Assembly: GCF_003441595.1 (NCBI RefSeq)
Contig: NZ_CP031848.1
Coordinates: 620,001 to 684,000, forward strand
Direction: 5' to 3'
Origin: Marinobacter sp. Arc7-DN-1
GTDB lineage: Bacteria > Pseudomonadota > Gammaproteobacteria > Pseudomonadales > Oleiphilaceae
DNA length: 64,000 bases
Below, piece after piece: positions 9,006 through 17,559 of the stretch (its first letter is position 1; each line of letters opens with the position of its first letter). The translations under genes were made by a program, and so were the position numbers. The notes under the pieces are model-generated. The model did not search any database, had not been told where the DNA came from, and saw only the letters and a program-made list of their open reading frames with translations.

Positions 9006-11705
9006 ATGAAACCAGTGTCAGCAGTACGTGCCACCCTTCTTTCAGTTGCCATTTCGCTGACCCTCGCCGGTTGTGGCGGCGACGACAATGAAATGAGCCC
9101 GGAAGAAATCCAGTATATCAGCCACCTGGACCAGTCGCGCTTTTTCCAGCGCCAGGGTGAGCTCAAGGCCAGTACGCTGGAGGCGCGCAGTGCTATTGAA
9201 TTGCAGCCTGATCGAATCGATCCGTACCTGCTCATCATAAATAACCTGCTCACCGCCGGCGATGCCCTCAATGCGGAACGTCAACTGGATCGGCTTCTCT
9301 CGAACGTTGGCGAACAGCCCCTAAGTCAACAGAATCTAAACGATGCAGTCCTGATCCGCGCCCAGGCCAGACTGATGCAGCAAAAGTATGACAAAGCGCT
9401 GGCCGCTCTGGAAAAATTACAGGAGCCGGATCGGGCTCAACAACTCAAAGGCGCCCTGATCAAGGGTGATATCCACCTGGCGGCAAGCCGCCCGGATGCC
9501 GCCAGGGAAGCCTACTCCACCGCCCGGGACATCGATTCAAATACAGCAGAGCCGCTGATCGGGCTATCGAAAGTGGCATACAGCCAGAATGAATCCGAGC
9601 AGGGTGACGAATACATTGCTCAGGCTGAAGAGCTGAACCCGGACAGCGTGGAGCTCTGGCTCTGGAAAGCGAGACTGGCCCACGCCGCCGGAGACTGGGC
9701 TGAAGCCGAACAGGCTTACGTCAATGCACTGGAAACCATCGGCCAGTACGACATAATGACATACCAGAAGTTTGAAACCATGTCGGCGCTGATCAATGTC
9801 CTGCGGGAACAGGGCAAATCCTCTGAAGCCTTTGTCTACGAAGAAATTCTCGCAAAATCAGCGCCTGGCACCATCAGGAGCAACCTGATAGCGGCACAAG
9901 AGGCATTCAACAACGGCGAACTGAATAACGCCGCACGCTACCTTGAGGAAGTACTGTCCCAGGCTCCGAGCCAGCAGCAGGCCGCACTGATGTTGGGCCT
10001 CATTCGCTATCGCCAGGGCCGGCCAGAGGAGGCTGAAGCCCTGCTGGCCCCGGTTGCCGATATGGGCGACTCCGCGCAGGCGAGAAAACTACTTGCGGCC
10101 ACCCGCCTACAAATGCGCAACCCCGAAGGCGCCCGGGAAATCCTTGCCAATCTCGAAGACCAGGATTCAGACCCGGAAACCCTGGCGCTGGTGGGCATCG
10201 CCTCACTGGTCAGCGGCGACACCCAGAGCGGCGAGCAGTTCATCGAAAAATCGCTGGACCTCGCCCCCGACAACAACAACCTGCGGCTGCGGTATGCGAC
10301 GTATCTGGTGCGCACAGGCGAAACCGACAGGGCCATCGAGCAGGCCAATCGAGTACTGGAGAGCGATCCGGAATCGGAGCGGGCAAGATTGCTGGTCGTC
10401 CAGGCCCATGTATCCGCCAACAACAACGATGCAGCCATCGCCGCGGCTTCCGACTGGGTTAAGGAGCAACCAAAAAGTGTTGCCGCACTGGTTACCCGCG
10501 GCAATGTCGCCGCCAACGCCGAGAATATCGAGGAGGCCAGGCAGTACTATCAGAGAGCCGTAAAGGCGGATAGCGAGAATCCCGCCGGACTTAACGCCCT
10601 TGGCAATCTCGCACGGTTACGCAATGAAACAGATCAGGCAAAAGACTACTACCGCCGTGCCATTGAACTGTCCCCGGACAATCGCCAGGCACTGCAGGGG
10701 ATCTCCTCGGTTATGCCGCGTGAAGAACTGAAGGCGCTGATGGAAGAGGTCCGGGAGAAACACCCGGACGCGTATGGCCCCAGGCTGATATTGCTGGAAT
10801 CGGCGCTGATTGACAACGACACGCAACGGTCAGATGAGCTGACCGCAGGACTGCTTGAGCGGGAAGACGAATCCAGCCCCGCCCCGGCAGAATCGCTGGT
10901 TGCCGCCGTGTATCACGGCATTGCCACTCAGTTGGCCCAGCGGGAACGCCTGGAGCAGGCAGCTGACGTGCTTCGCCGGGGGCGCATACTCTTCCCCGAG
11001 AACGAAGAAATCGGCATCCAGGCGGCTGTCATCGAATTCACCCAGGGAAATGCCAGAGAGGCCCGGGACATCCTGAGAGACGTCAAGCAACAACATCCGG
11101 AATCCGCCGCCCCCTTCCGTATAGAAGCCCGCTACTTTGAGAGGCGGGAAGAGTACCAGGAAGCAGCGGAGTTCTATCAGCTTGCCCTTGAACTGGAACA
11201 AACCGCCGAGCTGGAAGTCGCCCATGCCCGCGCCCTGGCCCGGGCGGGACAACGCGATAAGGCGATCGAATCCCTCGAAAACGCACGCCAGGCTTTTCCA
11301 CGGAACCCCCAGGTGCTGATGAGCTTGGCGGTACTGCACCAGGAAAACGAGGCACCTGAAAAGGCAATACCGCCCTATGAAGAATTGCTTGAAGTAACAC
11401 CCCGGAACGTGGTGGCACTCAACAACCTGGCATGGATCTATCACCAACAAGGCGACGAACGCGCCATGGAACTGGCCAGGCAAGCTTTCGAGCTGAACTC
11501 CGGCAACGCCGCCATTGCAGACACCTACGGCTGGATTTTGTTCCAGGCGGGAAAAACGGAAGAAAGCCTGCCCGTGCTTGAAAAAGCCCACGAGCTGCAG
11601 CCTGATTCGGAGGAAATTGCCATGCACCTGGCTGAGGCCTATCGCGCCAACGGCCGCGATGCGGACGCAAAACGGGTGCTGGAGAAGTTTGGTGACCGGG
11701 GGTAA
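9006..11705 (+). CDS. prsT: PrsT, TPR-repeat lipoprotein of the PEP-CTERM system
   Basis: An 899-residue secreted lipoprotein with signal peptide and lipobox LAGC (lipidated C23), then an almost unbroken array of TPR helices through the whole length (for example EEARQYYQRAVKADSENPAGLNALG-type units near 500-530 and the last units near 830-890). It is the third member of the prsK-prsR-prsT set and probably scaffolds assembly or export of the exopolysaccharide at the envelope. A purine-rich ribosome site GGGAAAGG precedes the ATG. The acidic linker GGDDNE after the lipid cysteine favours outer-membrane sorting, though that rule is from enterobacteria. Confidence 0.94.
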   Translation: MKPVSAVRATLLSVAISLTLAGCGGDDNEMSPEEIQYISHLDQSRFFQRQGELKASTLEARSAIELQPDRIDPYLLIINNLLTAGDALNAERQLDRLLSNVGEQPLSQQNLNDAVLIRAQARLMQQKYDKALAALEKLQEPDRAQQLKGALIKGDIHLAASRPDAAREAYSTARDIDSNTAEPLIGLSKVAYSQNESEQGDEYIAQAEELNPDSVELWLWKARLAHAAGDWAEAEQAYVNALETIGQYDIMTYQKFETMSALINVLREQGKSSEAFVYEEILAKSAPGTIRSNLIAAQEAFNNGELNNAARYLEEVLSQAPSQQQAALMLGLIRYRQGRPEEAEALLAPVADMGDSAQARKLLAATRLQMRNPEGAREILANLEDQDSDPETLALVGIASLVSGDTQSGEQFIEKSLDLAPDNNNLRLRYATYLVRTGETDRAIEQANRVLESDPESERARLLVVQAHVSANNNDAAIAAASDWVKEQPKSVAALVTRGNVAANAENIEEARQYYQRAVKADSENPAGLNALGNLARLRNETDQAKDYYRRAIELSPDNRQALQGISSVMPREELKALMEEVREKHPDAYGPRLILLESALIDNDTQRSDELTAGLLEREDESSPAPAESLVAAVYHGIATQLAQRERLEQAADVLRRGRILFPENEEIGIQAAVIEFTQGNAREARDILRDVKQQHPESAAPFRIEARYFERREEYQEAAEFYQLALELEQTAELEVAHARALARAGQRDKAIESLENARQAFPRNPQVLMSLAVLHQENEAPEKAIPPYEELLEVTPRNVVALNNLAWIYHQQGDERAMELARQAFELNSGNAAIADTYGWILFQAGKTEESLPVLEKAHELQPDSEEIAMHLAEAYRANGRDADAKRVLEKFGDRG

Positions 11706-11777
11706 ACGCGGAAAGACACAGACGCCATAACTACCGCCACATAATACCGAACCGCTCGTAGGCTTTGGTGGCACTCT

Positions 11778-11830
11778 CCCTCCTTCGCAACAACAGTACT
11801 TTACTCATCGTAATTGTTGCGCAAGGAAGG
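11778..11830. terminator. Long stem-loop between convergent prsT and xrtA
   Basis: CCCTCCTTCGCAACAA (11778-11793) pairs with TTGTTGCGCAAGGAAGG (11814-11830) leaving a single bulged base and a GT/CT mismatch, around a 20-base loop. It sits between two convergent genes and can serve both strands. There is no U-tract, so an RNA-stability role is also possible. Confidence 0.6.
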
Positions 11831-11837
11831 TAGTGCG

Positions 11838-13415
11838 TTAGTCCCCGCCTCTTTTCTTTTCCGCAACTTGTTTATCCACAGCGGTCACCACCTCTTCCAT
11901 CACTGAATCTATTATTGAAGACAAACGATTTTTCCCATCACAGTCTTCGCAATACACAGCAAACACGATCAAAGAAGCATCGCTACGGGAATTCATAAGC
12001 CCCCAAACCTGGGCTAGCTTGGCTCTCAGGTTATCCGTCTCCCAGAATCCCTCTACGTAATAGGTGTAGGCAATGTGGATCCGCGTGTCGGTAAACCGTT
12101 GACGAAGCGTCAAGCCTTTGAGGGGAACTTTCCCTGGCCGGGGCAGAGTGAAAAATGTCTCTGGATACCATTGCTCCCGATCATAAACCCGATTCGAATA
12201 CTGGATTACTTCAGCACCCTCCCGCTGATAGTCATAACTGTACACCGCCGCAAAAAGGGACTCACCAAGCCCCGACTGATCGCCAGCACGTCTCCGGTCA
12301 AACAGTGTCTGGGTATACAGCCAGTCTGGATTCTGAACTCTTGGACGCCAACCCTCCAGGTTGGTTGAGAAAAGCGGACCGTAACGTTCCCCAACCAGCT
12401 CAAGGTTCAAAGCCAGAGGTTCCGGCTTAATGGCACGATCCGATGATGGCAACGCGGCCCATACCAGAACCGGCAAAAGAGCGGTGACAACAACACCAAC
12501 TTTCAGCCCCATGGCGCCAGTGCGATTAAAAGATGCCACAGGTTCATTCGCTTCCACCTTCTGATCCGAGTCTCGCTCTCCCTTCATCGACTCCAGCCGT
12601 CGGCCCACCAGGAACAGAGGAACCAGGGTGACTGCAAACACCCACCAGCCAAAACTTTCGTGGTTTTCAATCAGAGAGGATTGCATGTTGGTTTCGTGGC
12701 CCATGTAAATAATCACGAAAACTCTTATCCAGTTGGCGAAAAGCGCAAGAAACACACCCGTCGCAAACAGGATTACACGGGCGCGAAGGGTGTGCAGATT
12801 CAACTCGCCATAGATCAGCGACAACGACTGGCCAACCAGCAGATACCGCAAACCCGAACAGCCATGGGCAATCTCAAAGGCCCCCACCCCTATGAGATAA
12901 ACAAACACACCCTCAATTTCAAACTCAATATCAAACAGGCCGAGTAACAACTGATTGATTTCTACCGTAATGACCTGAAGCGTCCAGGATAGAAAGTCCC
13001 AGACCGGCATCGCGAAAAACAACAACCCTACCGGCGCAATAAAGAACCGGACCTGCTTCCATCCTAAAAGAATGGCCAGCGCACCAAGCAGTAGTGGGAC
13101 CAACATCAGATGCTGGAGCGCCTGCACCCGCAGCAGATCACCCAGACCATAGGCTAGCAGCGCCAGCACAAAGGGCATTAGCCACAAGGGATAAAAACCG
13201 GGTACCAGAGCTCGCTGTTTCAGCACACGGAATATCAGAAAAACAGAAACCAATAGCAGCAGAAAACCGTGAGAGTAGGATTCATCAAACCTGAGCCACC
13301 GGCTGACAATACCCTCAACGGTTGGCCAGATAAGTAGGGAAAGGGCGCCAAATACTATAAGGAACGGAAGTACTGTCTGGATCAAACTGCGAAAACGAAT
13401 CCTTTCAATCGTCAT
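11838..13415 (-). CDS. xrtA: Exosortase A (EpsH) with C-terminal EpsI domain
   Basis: A polytopic membrane transpeptidase that cuts PEP-CTERM proteins and probably attaches them to the cell surface or polysaccharide. Catalytic residues are C186 in AHGCSGLRYL, R231 in NWIRV and H252 in NHESFGWW. The N-terminal signature SYSHGFLLLLVSVF is typical. After eight or so helices, residues 300-525 form a soluble EpsI-like domain (GEGL-free but with LEGWRP, WYPETFF and YYVEGFW), the fusion usual for XrtA. Presence of PrsK/R/T and an XrtA-type deacetylase elsewhere in the window supports the type A assignment. No PEP-CTERM substrate gene is visible in this window. Confidence 0.93.
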   Translation of the reverse strand: MTIERIRFRSLIQTVLPFLIVFGALSLLIWPTVEGIVSRWLRFDESYSHGFLLLLVSVFLIFRVLKQRALVPGFYPLWLMPFVLALLAYGLGDLLRVQALQHLMLVPLLLGALAILLGWKQVRFFIAPVGLLFFAMPVWDFLSWTLQVITVEINQLLLGLFDIEFEIEGVFVYLIGVGAFEIAHGCSGLRYLLVGQSLSLIYGELNLHTLRARVILFATGVFLALFANWIRVFVIIYMGHETNMQSSLIENHESFGWWVFAVTLVPLFLVGRRLESMKGERDSDQKVEANEPVASFNRTGAMGLKVGVVVTALLPVLVWAALPSSDRAIKPEPLALNLELVGERYGPLFSTNLEGWRPRVQNPDWLYTQTLFDRRRAGDQSGLGESLFAAVYSYDYQREGAEVIQYSNRVYDREQWYPETFFTLPRPGKVPLKGLTLRQRFTDTRIHIAYTYYVEGFWETDNLRAKLAQVWGLMNSRSDASLIVFAVYCEDCDGKNRLSSIIDSVMEEVVTAVDKQVAEKKRGGD

Positions 13416-13490
13416 ACGTCTACATCCCTTACATGCCAGCCGATCCCCGGTTCATTGTGCCTGCACGCAGCGGTTTTTGCCACGACAGGA

Positions 13491-14621
13491 TCACAATCCC
13501 ACCCTACGATTGAACCCCCTCGCCATAAACGGGGGGCTGGCCGCCTGGATACGATACAGAGCCTTGAGCAGAGGGCTGCGAACTACCTGGAATGTGGAGA
13601 AATGCACTGCTTCACCATGAAAGTGCGATTTATAGAACTGATTTTTACCATTACCGGCGAGCAGATCATAGGCGCTCGTTGTCCCGTGACTGAAAGCAGC
13701 TTCAATCGCGAGCCCCAGGTGAAGATAACCCAGGGACACTTTCGGGTCGAAATCCTCCTCATACCCGGCCTGAAGATTATATCGGCAGCCGCGAACCACC
13801 AAATCATACAAAACAGAAACACATTGGTCATTGTACAAGATCAGACTCATAGCCGGCTCACCTTCACACAGATGTAGCCTTTGCAGCAGCAGGCGGTGAA
13901 ACCTTAGCGCCTCCCTGTCGAACGCCGGTTTCCCCCAGCGATTCATATGGAAAGCATTGAGGCGCTCAAAAAAGTCCCCATCACGGCCTTCCTCATGGTC
14001 AAGAAAAACAAGCTCACCCTGTTTTTTCAAGTACGATCTGCGGTTATAGGCTTTAAGCCGGGTATTCTTTCCAAGCCCGGCCAACCAGTCATCAAAGCGG
14101 CCAGCGGTATCGATGCGAATTCCCACATCTTCGGTTCGGTGAATCATCCGGTAGCCGCGTTGGTCATTAAACCCCCCGACTTTAAGGTTCTCCAACTGAT
14201 CCACGGGCACATCGGTACAGATCAGCTCATCCCATTCCAGCTGTTCCAGCGCCGGAACAAGCGCCGCCGTGACCGCCTGCTCATAGCCCCGACGGGCAAT
14301 GATTGCGCAATACTCCGTCCGCACCGTTGGCGCAAGCCGCCAGGCATTGCCGATCCTAAAAAGGCGGGCAACCCGAACACCCCCAGGCGTCACCAGAACC
14401 CGGCGACAGAAAGGGCCAATGCCGACTAGCTCACCCCGCTGATCGAAGACGCCGAGCAGCACCAATTCCATACCCAGAACCTGGGACCAGGTTTCCCACC
14501 AGCTATACAGCCAAGGCCAGCTCATGAACAGTGGATTGGCATCGGAGGCTCCAAGGCACGCCTGCCATTCCTCCGCCATGGCGGCAAATCCTGCCTCGGA
14601 AACCGGCTTAACCCTCAGCAT
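13491..14621 (-). CDS. GNAT/FemAB-like acyltransferase (CelD/BcsL type)
   Basis: A 376-residue protein with the double-GNAT fold of the Acetyltransf_6 family seen in exopolysaccharide clusters. Visible markers are the N-terminal WPWLYSWWETW, the central GKNTRLKAYNRRSYLKK and the C-terminal LGYLHLGLAIEAAFSHG/YDLLAGNGKNQFYKSHF blocks. Such proteins are thought to acylate or aminoacylate sugars or carrier intermediates; the donor here is unknown. The start overlaps the upstream gene by 7 bases, so it is co-translated with the second GNAT protein. Confidence 0.85.
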   Translation of the reverse strand: MLRVKPVSEAGFAAMAEEWQACLGASDANPLFMSWPWLYSWWETWSQVLGMELVLLGVFDQRGELVGIGPFCRRVLVTPGGVRVARLFRIGNAWRLAPTVRTEYCAIIARRGYEQAVTAALVPALEQLEWDELICTDVPVDQLENLKVGGFNDQRGYRMIHRTEDVGIRIDTAGRFDDWLAGLGKNTRLKAYNRRSYLKKQGELVFLDHEEGRDGDFFERLNAFHMNRWGKPAFDREALRFHRLLLQRLHLCEGEPAMSLILYNDQCVSVLYDLVVRGCRYNLQAGYEEDFDPKVSLGYLHLGLAIEAAFSHGTTSAYDLLAGNGKNQFYKSHFHGEAVHFSTFQVVRSPLLKALYRIQAASPPFMARGFNRRVGL

Positions 14622-15712
14622 GGTGCACGCTCCAAAGCCGACACACCCGGCACGGTTTCCGGGTTGTAAAAATCACTGGCGGCCTGAAGGAACTCCCCAT
14701 CGGAGTCACCGGCCATAATAAACCAGGCAGACGATCCGGAAGGCTGCCCCCCCGGTTCATAAATATAGAAACGTGGCCGGCCCCGGAGCTGAACAAAGCC
14801 TTCCGCCAGAAACGCTTCCGCCAGCCCCGGATCCGAGGTAACAGAAAACACCTGATCTGCGTGGGGCCAGTGCCGGACCGCTGCACCCACAAGGGCACGT
14901 TTCAGCGGCTGATTCCGGGCCGGACCGCAATAATCGACAATACGCAATGTGCCCTGGCTGAACCGGGTAACCAGTGTTGCCGCCAGCTCATCGTCATACC
15001 AGGCACAAACGAACCCGTACCGGCCCAACGGGTGCCGCTGGTAACGCCAGTCAAGGTAACCAAAGTCTCTTTTAACAATCCTTCCATACTCCGGGGCACA
15101 ACGTTCCCAGAGCGCATCAACCCGTGCCCTTTCGGGGAGGTTTGAGTGTACTTTAATACTCATTCCAGAGATGCCCGGCACGGCGGAGAAAGCCCTCCGT
15201 AGGCGATTCAGCCACTGGAGACCGCCCAGCAACCAGCTGCGAAGCCCCTTGCGCCGGCGTAGCATCCGGTAGCTTCTCACCGATTCATCGGGCACCCAAC
15301 CCAGGTGACGGAGCACCTCGCTGGCCCGGTTACTGATGCCAAAGGCCATGATTAAAGGTGCCTTCCTATGCAGTTCGTGCTTGATGACACTCCCCAACCC
15401 CTGCCCACGCCACTGCTCAGCGAGGTAAAAATCACAGCTCCACAAAACCCTTATTGCGTCTCCCCGGTCGGTCACGCGAGCGGCCATCACGCCGTTGAAT
15501 CCCACCACTGTGTCCTCGTCGTCAACCAGCACAACGGGCGTGAAAGGCAAACCAAACGGATTGGACTCAAATTGCCACTGCCACAGCTCCGCCTTGTAGG
15601 GCACTTCCCGGAAGAGCCTCAGCACGCCTTCCCGGTATTTCGCCTGCCAGGGCACACATCGGGGCACCCCGCTACCAGCAGGCACCGCGCTTACCTTTGT
15701 ACCCTGTGTCAT
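14615..15712 (-). CDS. GNAT-family N-acetyltransferase of the exopolysaccharide cluster
   Basis: 365 residues. The N-terminal half carries the GNAT core with the acetyl-CoA loop in CDFYLAEQWRGQGLGSVIK (about residues 92-110); the C-terminal half is a degenerate second GNAT-like repeat (RYGFVCAWYDDELAATLVTRF). It likely acylates a sugar or lipid-linked precursor. It overlaps the GT2 gene upstream by 4 bases (ATGA) and the FemAB-like gene downstream by 7, so three consecutive genes are coupled. Confidence 0.82.
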   Translation of the reverse strand: MTQGTKVSAVPAGSGVPRCVPWQAKYREGVLRLFREVPYKAELWQWQFESNPFGLPFTPVVLVDDEDTVVGFNGVMAARVTDRGDAIRVLWSCDFYLAEQWRGQGLGSVIKHELHRKAPLIMAFGISNRASEVLRHLGWVPDESVRSYRMLRRRKGLRSWLLGGLQWLNRLRRAFSAVPGISGMSIKVHSNLPERARVDALWERCAPEYGRIVKRDFGYLDWRYQRHPLGRYGFVCAWYDDELAATLVTRFSQGTLRIVDYCGPARNQPLKRALVGAAVRHWPHADQVFSVTSDPGLAEAFLAEGFVQLRGRPRFYIYEPGGQPSGSSAWFIMAGDSDGEFLQAASDFYNPETVPGVSALERAPC

Positions 15713-16584
15713 CTTCGGGGCACCGCAACGCGATACAACGCTCGCCAGACAACCGAATCCAGCGGCGCATTGCGCAGTGCCCCGGCAATGGCGCCGACGG
15801 CCTTGCCACGCTCACCGGCACTGGCAAAGTACCTTGCCTTGCGACAATAGAAACGGGCCAGCCCCCAGCGACGTTCACCGGGAGACAAAACCTCACCATA
15901 CCGCGCCAGAAATTGCTGGATAATCCGCTCGTTCGCAGCATATCGCCTGCGCTTATCCGATGAAATCTGATCCGCCATCACCCGATACGAGGCGACAATG
16001 CCGGGCTCATACTGGTAACAGTACCGGGCGGAAAACCTCAGCCAGAGCTCGTAGTCATCAGCAACACCCACCGAGGTGTCGAAACCGCCCATCTCATCAA
16101 AGCACCGCCGCCTCACCAGCGCCGTGGTAATACTCACGCTGTTGTCAGCCAACAGATACCGCGTGATCCGGCCGGAATAACGCCTCATATTCTGAAGGCT
16201 GATAACCGCACCCTGCTCGTTAATTATGGCCTCATCACCATGAACGATATCAACCTCCGGATTTGCCCGGAAAACAGCCAGTTGCTTCTCCAGTTTGTCT
16301 GGAGCCCAGACATCATCGGAATCAAGAAACGCGATAAAATCCCCCGTCGCCTGCTTAAGGGCGAGATTACGGGCATGGCTCTGGCCCTGGTTTTCCTGGT
16401 GGAAATAACGAACCCGTTTGTCTGCAAGAAAGGGCTTCAAGACATTACGGGTATTGTCTTCAGAGCCATCGTCCACAATGATGAGCTCAAGATCAGCATG
16501 AGTCTGAGCCAGAACACTGGCGACCGCGTTCGGCAGGAACCGGGCCCTGTTATAGGTGGGCGTAATTACGCTAATGACCACCAT
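15709..16584 (-). CDS. GT2 family glycosyltransferase
   Basis: 291 residues with the GT-A fold: VISVITPTYNRARFL at the start, VDDGSEDNT, and the metal-binding DSDD within FIAFLDSDDVWAPDKL (about 86-101), then ADDYELWLRFSARYCY as acceptor region. AGGAG lies six bases before the ATG. It is close kin of the next gene upstream (shared YSGRIT, DDYELWLRFS, QISSDK, NERI segments) but with GC-rich codons. Confidence 0.92.
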   Translation of the reverse strand: MVVISVITPTYNRARFLPNAVASVLAQTHADLELIIVDDGSEDNTRNVLKPFLADKRVRYFHQENQGQSHARNLALKQATGDFIAFLDSDDVWAPDKLEKQLAVFRANPEVDIVHGDEAIINEQGAVISLQNMRRYSGRITRYLLADNSVSITTALVRRRCFDEMGGFDTSVGVADDYELWLRFSARYCYQYEPGIVASYRVMADQISSDKRRRYAANERIIQQFLARYGEVLSPGERRWGLARFYCRKARYFASAGERGKAVGAIAGALRNAPLDSVVWRALYRVAVPRR

Positions 16585-16612
16585 TGCACGCTCCTGAAGT
16601 CATCCATGACGA

Positions 16613-17497
16613 TTATCTTTTTATGAGTAGTTTGCCCAACGCTCGCCAGGGCCCTTGCCACCAAGGGTAATAATTAATCCCCCTGGCGATGTCGTAAATG
16701 GAATCCCGGAACGATTTAATAGATATTTCATAACGGGCTTTTCTAATATAAAAGTGGCTCAGACCCTGCCGCCGTTGCCTGCTCGTAACAGCATCAGGAT
16801 ACTGCTCAAGAAATTTCAGAAGCAATCTTTCGTTACTGGATAATCGCTTTATCTTATCGGACGAAATCTGGTTCTCCATAACTCGATAATAGCTCAAAAA
16901 TTCGGGAATATAACGAAACTCGAACCTGGTAGAAAACCTGAGCCACAACTCATAATCTTCCGCTACACGATCTGATTCATTAAAGCTGCCCAACTCGGCA
17001 AAGCATTTTCTACGTGTCATAGTGGTATTCATGCTTACAAAATTATCTTTTAGCAGGTGATGAGTAATGCGGCCAGAATAACGTTTCATGGTATTCTTAC
17101 CGATCTCAGCGCTCTTCTCATCAATCAAGATGCCGTCTCCATAAACGATATCAGACTGTGGAAACCGGCTAAATTCCAGAAGAGAACGATCAAGTTTGTT
17201 AGGCAACCACGCGTTATCAGAATCGAGAAAGCAGATAAACTCTCCACTGGACTCAGATATGCCTCTATTTCTTGCTACGCTTTGACCTTGGTTGGACTGA
17301 TAAAAATATTTTATTCTTTGATCCGTCAGATAAGGCTCGACTACCTCTCTTGTGGTATCAGTTGAGCCATCATCTACAATTATAAGCTGAAAGTTTTGAT
17401 AGGTTTGAGCAAGCACGCTATCTATAGACTCAGGCAAAAAATCAGACCTATTAAAGGTGGGTGTGATAACAGAAACTAACGGATTTTCATTCGCCAC
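16613..17497 (-). CDS. GT2 family glycosyltransferase, AT-rich paralogue
   Basis: A GT-A glycosyltransferase with VSVITPTFNRSDFL, VDDGSTDTT and FLDSDNAWLPNKL. I place the start at GTG 17497, 294 residues, because AAAGGG stands seven bases upstream; an in-frame ATG at 17596 would add 33 residues inside the upstream gene. It matches the 291-residue GT2 immediately downstream along its whole length, yet its codons are clearly AT-richer, so the two do not look like a recent tandem duplication in this genome. Confidence 0.88.
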   Translation of the reverse strand: MANENPLVSVITPTFNRSDFLPESIDSVLAQTYQNFQLIIVDDGSTDTTREVVEPYLTDQRIKYFYQSNQGQSVARNRGISESSGEFICFLDSDNAWLPNKLDRSLLEFSRFPQSDIVYGDGILIDEKSAEIGKNTMKRYSGRITHHLLKDNFVSMNTTMTRRKCFAELGSFNESDRVAEDYELWLRFSTRFEFRYIPEFLSYYRVMENQISSDKIKRLSSNERLLLKFLEQYPDAVTSRQRRQGLSHFYIRKARYEISIKSFRDSIYDIARGINYYPWWQGPWRALGKLLIKR

Positions 17498-17559
17498 AAC
17501 GATGCCCTTTAACCATGATTCGAAATAGTTGAACCCATCTATCGAATTATGATGTCCAC

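Noticed and set aside
10830..11774. 314-codon minus-strand frame
   Set aside because: It mirrors the TPR repeats of prsT and has no motif of its own.
11706..11837. Possible PEP-CTERM substrate gene or sigma-54 site next to xrtA
   Set aside because: The stretch contains only a stem-loop; no -24/-12 pair or coding frame is visible.
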